NCBI GenBank assembly: GCA_025642065.1
Contig: JAODUP010000095.1
Coordinates: forward strand, 267,001 to 331,000
DNA from: Paralvinella palmiformis
Lineage: Eukaryota; Annelida; Polychaeta; Terebellida; Alvinellidae
DNA: 64,000 nucleotides
Direction of reading: 5' to 3'
Of this stretch, positions 34,985 through 45,418 are shown piece by piece (position 1 is the first letter of the stretch; each line of letters begins with the position of its first letter). A model generated the notes under the pieces. The model worked only from the letters and a program-made list of their open reading frames with translations. It was not told the origin of the DNA and made no database searches. A program made the position numbers and the translations under genes.

Positions 34985-35467
34985 TCACCAAATTCTTATT
35001 CCATGACAGCGGTAATTGCGTGTTTCTACATTTTTCATCCGTATGACGGAGCATGAGATAAGAACGGTGGAGTAAGGTTGTGTGGATTTAGTATCGATAT
35101 AGTTAGCACGTGACTCAGCAGTATTTTGTTTATAGCTTATTAGTGTCAGCATCCATAGATTATCCATAGTACACAGAGTTGAGATCAGATGGATCAGTGG
35201 CGAGATGGCAGCATGACGTGCTTCTTTAGTAGGCTGTAGAACCTTCAACTTTGAGGCAAAGGCGAGATTGTGATTGGAATCGACTTTGTCCAAAACCATG
35301 TAACTGAGATACGTCCTGTCTGATTCATTCGGAAATCCAATACATGATACGATGGATGCTGTTGATTGAGATTTAATATCATCAACATATTTGTTTATGC
35401 TACTCAGCTTATTGAGACGACTCTTTCCATTTCTCAGAACCTTCAGTACAATTCCATTTATATACAT
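34985..35467 (-). CDS. Unidentified 160-codon open reading frame
   Basis: An ATG at 35467 opens 160 codons to a TGA at 34985. I do not recognise the protein. The first 115 residues have balanced, protein-like composition (MYINGIVLKVLRNGK, then FPNESDRTYLSYMVLDKV, then HAAISPLIHLISTLCTMDN), suggesting a helical domain; the last 45 look less coding-like and may be intron read-through. No strong splice sites were found at its edges. In AT-rich DNA this length is unlikely by chance. It could be one exon of a split gene, a processed gene, or part of a transposon, as it lies between two hAT remnants on the same strand. Confidence 0.4.
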   Translation of the reverse strand: MYINGIVLKVLRNGKSRLNKLSSINKYVDDIKSQSTASIVSCIGFPNESDRTYLSYMVLDKVDSNHNLAFASKLKVLQPTKEARHAAISPLIHLISTLCTMDNLWMLTLISYKQNTAESRANYIDTKSTQPYSTVLISCSVIRMKNVETRNYRCHGIRIW

Positions 35468-35889
35468 AGTTCACTTTTACAGTGTAAGCATAATTAAATG
35501 TATGCCTATCACTTACTTAATTATATCTCTAACATGAAAAAACACGAATACAGAAATGCTTCAAACTTTTATTGATGCGACTTGTTTTTATATATTCTAC
35601 GGGATTTCTTCTTCTTCCACATATTTATAGCTAATTCATAGTCTAAGTGAGCCACAGAACATTTTGATGATTTAATTGTAATCAACGCATTGAAGTGTTT
35701 AAAAAAATTATTACGACGACTTGACTTGATGGGGGTTGAGAACTAAACTATTAAAACTATATTTTTTTACAAAAACAAAACTGTGCAATACAATAATTGA
35801 GTTTGTGGTTTTACTGATCCACACTCTAACACAATACAAGTATACACTAATCAACAGTTCATAGTTCTTCCAGTAATAAATTATCGGTG
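35468..35889. other. Intergenic DNA
   Basis: AT-rich sequence; nothing recognisable. Confidence 0.5.
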
Positions 35890-36125
35890 ATGTCTACTAT
35901 CTGGCCAGAACTTTTCTTCTTGTGCCCATTCAGGTAACGACCACAATTACCAGATACCAGCCACTTATCAACAATATGCCTGGAAGAAATTCTTTGGGTA
36001 GTGGGTCATCACATGCAATAAGCATCAAATCACGTATATTTTCCTGGCAAATTAAGGGTGTTTCTCAACAAAGTTTTAATAGCCTTTCACACTCAGCAGT
36101 GGATGGACAGAGGATCAAGGTAGAA
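35890..36125 (-). pseudogene. hAT transposase C-terminal remnant
   Basis: The minus strand reads LCPSTAECERLLKL, a stop, then ENIRDLMLIACDDPLPKEF, and in the next frame IVDKWLVSGNCGRYLNGHKK. This is the degenerate form of the hAT dimerisation domain (STAECERSFS ... RLSDLMLIACE...). Stops and a frameshift show it is dead. Terminal repeats were not found. Confidence 0.65.
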
Positions 36126-36205
36126 ACACAACTATTAAGTTACCAAAAACTGCATATAATTTCTTCAGCAAAATATGAATACAGTTAATATGATATATAA
36201 AATCC

Positions 36206-36250
<45 letters not shown>

Positions 36251-37275
36251 CATAATATTAACATAAAATGCAAAAAGCACAGTGATCAAACAAATAAACA
36301 GGAAAGGGACATGGAAACTGAGACTACATGATAGTATCCTCATATTCAACTTGAAGTAGATAAATTACTTAATGATAGCTGAAATACACACTGCATGGTA
36401 ACATTATTTAGCTTACGATTCTGTATATTGTTTCTTTCGATGTGTGAGAACCACATAAGAGGAAAATATCACTATACAAAGGCCAACGATGTAAAATTAA
36501 TATTATTTATTTAATTGTATCTCAAAAAGACCATACAATTAACGCGAAAGTGAGATTTCGGCTAGAAATAGGTTTTTTTTCCAGATAGGCGCTAGTGGCC
36601 ATTTTTTATTGCATAAATAAAACTTTTCCGAAATGGATCAAGCTTATTACTAAGATCGAATTTACCAGAAAAGGCAAAAAAAGAATTTGTTATGTTTCAA
36701 AACAAACTTCCACTTAAAATTCCTATCTACCACTGGACTATATATATAATGGTGAAATGCTAATATCTGCAGAATACCCTCTAGCTGTTTATTGCTGCAG
36801 TACCTATATATGTAAAACATGTTGAATAATAAAGTGAGTAATATATAGGAATATAGGAATTGCAGCTTTCAATATAATATATTAATGAAATGTATACAAG
36901 ACCTACTTCACAAATTATACATTTATCAAATGGTTTAGTTTTGTCTAGTCCTTCAGTGCCTGTTCTATGGACAATAAGCACAGATGAAGAGAATATTTAC
37001 AGCAAATTATTTTAATAAATAATATTGTATATAGTTCTGTGAAACTTTTAGATTTATATGATGTATTTTATATTGGCCACAAATGTTATTTATTATAAGT
37101 AATAAAAAGAATGCATATTTTTATATGTAACACCATATGCTATTATTTTTTTTATTTACTATGTACCTGTGTATAACATCAATCTATATAATAATAATGA
37201 TAATACTAATGTAGTATGTAGATTTAATAATTATAGAATAATAATAATATTAGTATTATTATTGTTATTATTAAG

Positions 37276-37326
<51 letters not shown>

Positions 37327-38551
37327 CATGCAAGAATAGCATTGTCATATCTTGTTCCAAAAGGTTCAAGGATATGCACATTCCGAACATTGTGTTACTT
37401 GGAGAAACATCGTCAAGGGTTAGTAATTGTAAATATCTTTGTGCATATTATTACATGAAATCTCAATGACAATGAGGACATTCTAGGCAATACGAGATAA
37501 TTCATGCACAGGGCAATGCTTTGATCAGAAAGTTTTACATGTGTACAGAATGTGTAAAATGAATTCTTTTAAAATCCTGATGTACCTCGTGCCAGCTAGA
37601 TTTATATGCCAGATTCAAGCCTTATATATACCCTCAGCGTGTTAACAAACATTACAGTTTGTTCATAACAAAGAGAATGTACACTAACTCAGTATGGACT
37701 CACTGAAGCGATTTAACTAAAATATAAACAAAGTATCAATACCGCACAATGGATTGTGTATGTGTGTGTATATATAAACATAAATATTACACACATGCAG
37801 ATTAAAATAAGATATGTGAATCTAACATTTCTACCCGTGAAGATCTGCACGCTTATATATGAGAATAACACATTATGATTGTTGCATAAAATTGACCCCT
37901 CCCTCATATTCAATGACAAGAAATGACACACACTATGCTGCTGCCCTCTACTGGTTATAAAGTATAACGTTCTGTAATGCAGCAATTTTGTAGGAATTCC
38001 GTTGGCGCCGGGTGTTAAAAGTGTTATTCAGCTAAGACTCAGTAAAAGTGGTAAGGGCAAATTCTAAAATAGATAGACAAAGCTTTTCAATATATTGCAA
38101 ATAGAAATATAATTATATAAACAGAGTATAGAATAACTATCTTTTTTCGTTCACTGTTAGTGTTATTGTTAAACCCGATGTGGATTTTTTTATGTGAATT
38201 ATGATACGGATACATTCAATATGATTCATAGACTACAAGTACTGATTACTGAAGTACTCAAGTAGTGATAGATCAGCCATTGACCCAAAAGAAAACTAGA
38301 CTGAGCAGTCAGTGGTGTTTGAATGGGCCGCCATGAGTGATAAACAGCGCTGACTTCCGGTAGAGGCAAAAACTTGAAAAAGCAACGTAGAAGCGGCTGT
38401 GCTTCGTCTTCGAGTATTGAACCTATGAATAATACATTGAATACGGACATTTATTCAAAATTATTGTGATGAGTACATTATAATTTTGTATTATTCCTGT
38501 CCTGTTATATGCCATGAAATATGTAAATGTCATTTCATGTAAGTATGTAGA
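36126..38551. other. Intergenic DNA
   Basis: (TA)n at 36208-36244 and 37278-37322, an (ATT)n patch near 37240, and AT-rich unique-looking DNA. No gene seen. Confidence 0.6.
37278..37322. repeat. (TA)n microsatellite
   Basis: About 22 uninterrupted TA units. Confidence 0.95.
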
Positions 38552-39462
38552 CAAGCCTAAGATTGGCAGGTTTCTCCCCTACAAGTAACACGGTAAAAAC
38601 CACGGTAATTACCCACTTTCTTCCGATATGGCAGAAATACTTTCTGCCAAGGGGAGAAACTAAATTTGGGGAAACAGTTTGAAACCAATATACATAAGCA
38701 TAAGTTATTTAATTATAAATCTTGTCCACATGCCACATACTTATTTAAAGTGTATGTCAATAATTCATCACATTTAAGAGGGCAAGATAAAAGATTGAGA
38801 TTTATTTCTGGTATCTGTGCAGTGATATACATTATAATGCTGAATAAATGTTATAAGGACTGCTTTGTTGTGCAAGGCAACATAACACTATCAAATACCC
38901 AATCAACTATGAGGAGGAGGATGGTGTGTCTAGTCATGCTTGAATACTACTGACAACATCATGTAGTCTGTAGTAATAACTACATGTATGTATCACTGTA
39001 AAGAGATGCTGCTGTGTAAAAACACTCACCCACTGCTGCATATTAAATATGATGTAGTGGGTGAGTGGTGTATGATTGTTATTACACCACAGCATAGGCA
39101 AGTATCTGCACTGCCTAATTATAATATGATAGATAGACTTCATATTGACTAGATTAACATGACACTGATGGGGGTTATCAATCTCAGCAGATTAGTTAGT
39201 TACTCTTGAGCAGATATGTTGGCTGATCATCAGTAGTATAAATTTGCATGACTTGATAATGTCATCATTTACATATAGTCTCTTGAGGTGCCATATGACA
39301 TGCAAATTTATACTTTGTAAATGTTGAATATTGTGGCTGGACAAATTGCTTTATCTAAAAGTTTTGGGGTGTTATTTTACACATTATCACATAGCACGCC
39401 TGGAAGTTTCTGCCTTTTCTCCCAGGGGAAATACCTTTCTGCTGGGGAGAAAGCCAACCCTG
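38552..39462. mobile_element. Non-autonomous hAT element
   Basis: It begins near 38552 (caagcctaagattggcagg, then tttctcccct) and ends at 39462 with ggggagaaagccaaccctg. The inner ends are inverted repeats of each other, and the 3' end matches the CAGGGTTGGC start of the longer copy at 48046. Flanks tatgtaga and tctgtaga agree at seven of eight bases, a plausible 8-bp target-site duplication. About 700 bp align with the left part of the 48046 element, but the transposase region is missing, so this is an internal-deletion derivative. Confidence 0.75.
39236..39313. repeat. Perfect 15-bp inverted repeat inside the hAT derivative
   Basis: gtataaatttgcatg at 39236-39250 is the exact reverse complement of 39299-39313. 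The longer relative lacks this segment, so it may be a small nested insertion or a breakpoint filler. Confidence 0.85.
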
Positions 39463-42400
39463 TCTGTAGATCTAGTTTAGTTGGCATCAAACGTCAGTGA
39501 TAGACCGGGGGTTGTCGAAAAAGGCTAAACATAATAATAGTTAAGCTTAATTTCTAGCAAAAAACAGCTTTAACAGCTATTTTAAATGGGTTCCTTATAC
39601 TTACTGATGAAAATATATCCTGTTTGTATTACTTCCATGCCCACAGCTCATGTAACCATCGATACAACAATAATTCACAAAGTTTATTTCAGGTTTTTTA
39701 ATCATTTAGGGTCCTGGGGTATGTTGTTTCAACAATCATTTTAAGGACGTCATTAAAATTAAATGTTGAAACAAAGTTATCGGGTAAATTGTACTGAGGT
39801 TTCCACTAACTTGGTGCTAGCCTCTAGGTATATTTCTAAAGGAAGTTTTTGGATAGCTGTTCGGTGCCGCTAAAGGTCCGAGCACTCAATGCGCCAAATG
39901 TAGGTGCAGGAAGCCGAGTACTTGGCGACAACCATATGTCCTGCAGTAAATCATGCATGAAATTAACATATCAATTAATCAAATATCAATTATAACTATT
40001 CTTATATATGAAATTGAGCTAAATCCTTTTAGATGAGTTTGTTCACTTATGAAACCAGGTGATTCTGAAGCCAGTACAACTGCGCAAAATCCTTCTTTTG
40101 CAGACCTAGTCACAGCTCCTTTTCCTCGTTCACCAGGCAAACATTTTATATATTTTTTGTATGAAATTGTCACCAGGGATTATCGGCATTTAAAAAAAAG
40201 ATGTGGCAGCAATTGTGTGAATTGCCCAGCTGTACATATAATATGGTGAATAAACACATAAAAACTGATTTAATACTTTATTTGGCCAGTATAAGTCCAT
40301 TCATTTTAATACAAATAACTATAGGCGTTTTGACACCAGCCAGTTGACCCTGCTTTAGGATCTGGTAACCCTTACACAATAGACCAATCCCGCTACGCAT
40401 GTGCATTTGGATCCCGGGCGAGTTATTAGGTCAGAAAAAAATATGCCAACCGGTAACATGTAAGTCAATGGGACTCTTTGAAACAAGATGGATTTCAACA
40501 CTTGAACTGAGCCAGGGGCATGTTCAATCTAAAATAAACTCACATATTTGGAATACATGAATCTATTCTGAATATAGATAGCATGTTTTGATATACAGGT
40601 ATATGTAAGGAGTGCCCTAAAATGCAATCTCATTGAAGGTGTTGTTAAAACAACAAATCGGATCAGGCCATCTTTTTGGTCAAAGGTAACAGTGCAACAG
40701 ACACACTATTTATGGTGAATTAAGTCATGAATCCAGCATTTATTTATATCAGGACACAAATAATGTAAACTAGAGATGTGGCAGTTTAATATTTCTTCAC
40801 ACATGTCAAAAGAATAATGTATTTTATTCTGAAATTGTCAATTAAAACGTAAATAATCCTGCTGAAGAAATAACGCTGTCAGTGTGGCGGTTGTGTAAAA
40901 ACTATGAATATTCAGTATCACGTAATAACTGCTGTGGCCCACATACAGTCACTGGGTGAAATGAGACGGGAGCACAGCTTAACAAACTCCTCCTTTATAC
41001 AGCTATATGTAAATGAGCTGGCTGATATGTTGCACTTATTTGTCAACTTAATTATGCCATCACCAGCAAGTAAAATTGAAACCATTTTGGACGCCACTGT
41101 CGTATTGCCAAATGTTTACGAGGTCATGGTCATTAATGGGTGGGCCAATAAAATAACCACGTACACGTCTGATTAGATGAGCGTATGCCCAGATAAATGC
41201 AAGTTATAAATAAACGCACTTGGTCGATTTAAAAAAGACTGCAAATTATTTATGACATTTTTGTCTGCACTCAGCCGCATTTTTTTCGCAGAGAATACTC
41301 CAGCTAGGTTTTTTCTCGCCACCCAGCCGCGTTACCCCAAAACAAAAAAAATTGTGGGATGGCCATATATACTGATAAATTGGCAGCTGTAGATTATACA
41401 ATGCTGTAGTCTCAAAAGTTTCAGAGTCACATTTTGTTTATTCAGAATGACATAACTATCAATAGGACTCGCCTTGTATATCCATCCAGGATTTTGGTTT
41501 ATTTCCTTTTTAGTTTTTCCATCACGTGAACAATTAGTACAAGTTTATATATTATCTGATAACGTGATGTGGTAATTATCACTGTCACATAGGTATGTAT
41601 GAGTCTAATACACTCACCTAAATTGCATGTACACAAATGTTAACTAGCCAAGATAAATAATAATATAATTATTTAATTTGAAAATTCAACTCATTAACAT
41701 ACATAGAATATACTTATTCGAACAAATTCACACTCAATCACTCAACAAATTAATCAAAACAAAGAACAAATGAACATAGTATCTCCAACTTATTAATGAA
41801 TGTTACTTGAACAATGACATTGGTCATCACTGCAATCTTCCAAACACTGTCTATGATGATAGACCACTAAATAGTTATTGTCCTCCCATACATAGGGGCC
41901 CCTCCGCTGTCTAGCAGTAGCGTGTTGGACCACATATCACTACCACCGCGTTCGAATCTCGATGTGGACATATCTGAAGATTGTTTCATCTTTGAATTCA
42001 CTTCATTACCTTTGGAGTGGCCATAAAGCATCGATCATCACCAGCATGGCTTGACACCTAATGTATTGATCTCCCAAGATCATCCCAACCATAGATTTGG
42101 CAGAATTGTCATAAATTAGTATGATTTGTTGAGACTGCATGGTGCTGAAATCTAATGGCTCCCTTGGCAAATAGTCAATTTAATTTGTAGCGCTGATCTG
42201 GTTTCCTGGGTGTACACCCATCTCACAGTGCTATCAGGATCACAAATTACAGCCAAATCGATTGCGGAGTAACTTACATACAAGTGACTTGTACAGCTTA
42301 ATTTAGTTTTGTTTATGATTGAGGAAGAAGTTCACAAAATTGCATACTCGCTGCTTAAATGTAATTATTAAATGTATTTTTCATGATTTTAAATGGATAA

Positions 42401-42636
42401 GAAGCATAACAAATTGATGTATCAGCATCTGCATTTCATGATTCACCGGCTCTAGCCAAAGCACGGCGCCCACCTATGAACCGAGTTTAATCTCCTGAAC
42501 CCTGCCAAATATACAGTGACAAGTGTAATAATGTGTGTTGTTGGTAACACTAAATCTTGTAGAAATATGCAGTGTCATTTATTTGTTCGTCTTTGTTTGA
42601 ATAACGGAAGAAAAAGTAGCCTGAAAAGTTGACACT
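39463..42636. other. Intergenic DNA with one SINE
   Basis: Frames at 40049-40249 and 40904-41176 lack domains or splice support. CpG-containing patches at about 40370-40440 and 41280-41350 may be old transposon pieces. A family 1 SINE lies at 41895-42048. Confidence 0.5.
41895..42048 (+). mobile_element. tRNA-derived SINE, family 1 copy
   Basis: Head cctccgctgtctagcagtag ... gcgttcgaatctc; body gattgtttcatctttgaattc, ttcattacctttggagtgg, then catcgatcatcacc. It matches the copy at 33233 with a deletion in the body. Confidence 0.75.
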
Positions 42637-42847
42637 TACCGTTATTCCTAATGCAGGCCGAGTGAGTGATTGTCTTCATCGTCATGACGACATAGTTATT
42701 GTTGCAAACAACACCCGGGATGATAAATTTTAAATGTACATCCCCTGGGCATTTGTACTCTTTTCGGGTGAAATATGTGCTCTGAGCTACATGACCTAAT
42801 CCCACATGTTCAAGCGGCCAGTCAACTTTTTTGTGAAAAAAGACCAA
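42637..42847 (-). other. Possible minus-strand coding exon (A)
   Basis: An open frame reads ...TYFTRKEYKCPGDVHLKF then IIPGVVCNNNYVVMTMKTIT and ends AATAACG|GTAAGTG, a near-consensus donor. The block keeps CpG dinucleotides. No ATG begins the frame, so it would be an internal exon (a possible acceptor is gtcatgtagctcag). No domain is recognised; it might be a decayed gene. Confidence 0.3.
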
Positions 42848-42956
42848 ACTTCAAACAAGAATTATGATTAAATAAACAGCAAGAAACATTTTTATGTATG
42901 TCTGGAATGGCAAGGGCTGACCTGATTTATTCAGAAAATGTGTATTTAATTATCCA

Positions 42957-43075
42957 AATCCAAACATCCACAGAAAAATGTAAACAAAACGAGAAAAAGG
43001 CAAAGATAGACATGGACTTCGCTGTCATGATCGTGTTCCCGGGCATATAAAATAATTTTTTATCACTGTAACAAC
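42957..43075 (-). other. Possible minus-strand coding exon (B)
   Basis: After an acceptor-like ttgttacag the frame DKKLFYMPGNTIMTAKSM runs into a hydrophobic stretch. The PG...MTxK pattern resembles block A. No good donor is seen. Confidence 0.2.
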
Positions 43076-43124
43076 ATACTAGACATAATTAATTTGTTCA
43101 GCACAGTCTATTGATTAACTTACA

Positions 43125-43292
43125 TGAATGGTGTCGAATTGATTTGAATGAGAAAGAAGAAAGGTTTGTTGCGCTCTGATTTCCACACTGCCAGCTTATG
43201 GACGATCATCAGCAGCTGCTTGTTCATACACCCCGGAATATATAAAATAGATTTATTTGGATTACTGATAAATTAAATTCATCTAAGCTTAA
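43125..43292 (-). other. Possible minus-strand coding exon (C)
   Basis: After an acceptor-like tttatcag the frame NPNKSILYIPGCMNKQLL continues to a GTAAGT donor at about 43125-43130. It shares the +-LYIPG- start with blocks A and B. Confidence 0.22.
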
Positions 43293-44557
43293 TTACCAGT
43301 TAATAAAATATTTCAGACTTATCCTAAACAAAACATTAATTGAAGTTTTATTTATGTATTGACAGAATTCTTTAGAAAGGGCATTCATTAAATCTTGTGA
43401 AAAGATAGGCATGTTTTATCTAAGATTAAAGCTGTTAACATTTTCAATGCTTTGATTTAAGAGTAGAATTTTTCTAAGGTTTATTTATATATTATTATAG
43501 GCATATTAAATTTGCACAGAATTACCATCTTAAAGTGTGTACTATATATTTTTGTGCATACAAAAATTAACTATCTTTACTAATCTCATATGTTAAATTG
43601 TGTGGCCCAATCAAATACCTAACAAGAAGCCAGAATAAATCACATTTATCACTTGTTTTTGGCAATATCCAATCTCGAATTAAATGCATCCAAGTTGATA
43701 CACATATGACTGAAATAAAATCTATAAAGAGAACACTTTAGTTTAAATTATCAATCATTTAAGTAATAAATAAAAGTTTATTCACTTACCACCAATGTGA
43801 CTGAATAGTATAATAAGAACATTATGGTTAAATAACCAATTCATTCATGTATATTAGTAAAGCTATATGGAAAACTCGAAGGCTAGATAGATCATACACA
43901 CTTTGATCCATCTAACATGATACTTAGTATTTTATAAATAAATCGAAGATGTATTTATTTACATTATGCCTTTGATTTAAGAGCCTGTTTTAAACATATG
44001 TACAAATGTAGCCACATCTCACTTCAGAACTTACTAAAGCTCGATTATAATGCTTTTGTTGAATTACTATTGAGTTATCTGCCATGGGCAATAATACTGA
44101 ATTAGTTTTCTTTATAAATCTCTTAAGCTGGAGATATTTAATCTGAAATCAAGTTTATAAACAACTTTAATGTCTTCAATTTATGCTTGATCAGTTGATG
44201 ACATAGCCAAAGTGGCTTCACTTAACCATGTCATTCAAACCTTGATCTGTTGGGTCTCTTCTCCTATATATAATTCTTTCTAGGTCGCTGAATGCCCTAA
44301 ATTGTGCCAATATGTGGTTCAACAACATTCATTCATCCATCCTACATATAATTCTCTTTTGATTACTGTATTATGCAAAATGTGACAACAAATTGTGTTT
44401 TTTATATGATACTGAATATCAGAAAATAATCATTTATAAATCTTCATTTAGGAGCTCTTATCTGGTGTGATATGTTAAATTATTACTGATCCACTACTGA
44501 TGACATTCCAACTTATTTATTGTCTACTTGTTTAGATTTGTGGTTATTTGTTTTCAG
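43293..44557. other. Intergenic or 5' intronic DNA of the six-finger gene
   Basis: AT-rich DNA with no coding signal. It ends with the acceptor ttatttgttttcag at 44557, so at least its right end is intron of the zinc-finger gene; upstream non-coding exons were not located. Confidence 0.5.
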
Positions 44558-44572
44558 AATATCATTAACAGT

Positions 44573-45346
44573 ATGGGAAAACAAACCAGAAGTGGCAAGC
44601 TTGGTGACCGCAAATTGGGTTGTTCTGATGTCACATTTATCAAAAATGAGTCTGTTGATGTTTTTCCACCTGAAACCATCCAAGGAGATAAGTTACGCCT
44701 AGACAACACAACTGGTGATCACACCAAGTTAGAAGCAGATGATGATCTATTACCAGGAGCTGGGAAGGCAAGTTCTGTTGTGAGGTGTCGAATAGACACA
44801 AATGATGTTACAGATACTTACTCTGAAAAGGCTTCAAAGCCATATTCCTGTTTCCTCTGTTACAAGAGTTTTGCCAATTCCAGTAATCTGAGCCGGCACA
44901 AACTGTCACATTTGGATAAAAAACGTTTTCACTGTTCTCATTGTTCAAAATCATTTGCACGCTCAGATGCCCGAAAAGAACACCAGCTTATCCATACAGG
45001 AGAAAGACCTTTTACATGTTCAGTTTGTTCCAAAGGATTTAGGCGATCGTGTGACCTGAAGTTGCATGAGTTGAGTCATGTTTCAGTTGACAAAAGACCC
45101 CATAAGTGTTCACTTTGTCTGAAACGATTTGTTTCGGCTTGTAATCTGAAAGCCCACCTTAATTGTCATACAGGTGAAAAGCCATATTGCTGTTCAATGT
45201 GCTCCCGAAAGTTTGGCTATGTTTCCCATCTAAAAACTCACTTGTTGATTCATACTGGTGATAAACCTTATTGTTGTTCCGTGTGTGATAAAAGGTTCAG
45301 GCACAAATGTGCACTGAGGAAGCATACATTAGACCATCAAAAGTAA
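44573..45346 (+). CDS. C2H2 zinc-finger protein, six fingers
   Basis: A single coding exon of 257 residues. A good acceptor (ttatttgttttcag) lies 15 bases before the ATG at 44573, so upstream exons are non-coding. Residues 1-90 are a polar, acidic leader with no KRAB, BTB or ZAD domain visible. Six C2H2 fingers follow at 91-113, 119-141, 147-169, 177-199, 205-227 and 233-255, all with intact C-x2-C and H-x3-H ligands. Linkers are mostly TGEKP-like, which implies sequence-specific DNA binding in the nucleus; the linker after finger 3 (VSVDKRP) is longer, splitting the array 3+3. It resembles the nine-finger gene at 59887 in architecture. Target and role are unknown. Confidence 0.9.
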   Translation: MGKQTRSGKLGDRKLGCSDVTFIKNESVDVFPPETIQGDKLRLDNTTGDHTKLEADDDLLPGAGKASSVVRCRIDTNDVTDTYSEKASKPYSCFLCYKSFANSSNLSRHKLSHLDKKRFHCSHCSKSFARSDARKEHQLIHTGERPFTCSVCSKGFRRSCDLKLHELSHVSVDKRPHKCSLCLKRFVSACNLKAHLNCHTGEKPYCCSMCSRKFGYVSHLKTHLLIHTGDKPYCCSVCDKRFRHKCALRKHTLDHQK

Positions 45347-45412
45347 AAGTCTTATTCATTGGTAATACTTTTATTTCTGATTGATATTTATAACAAATAT
45401 AGATCTGTTTTT

Positions 45413-45418
45413 AATAAA
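45413..45418 (+). terminator. Polyadenylation signal of the six-finger gene
   Basis: AATAAA lies 67 bases after the stop codon and is the first one downstream. Confidence 0.6.

Noticed and set aside
40904..41176. 90-codon plus-strand frame
   Set aside because: No family signature, no splice context, and the flanks look like old repeat DNA.
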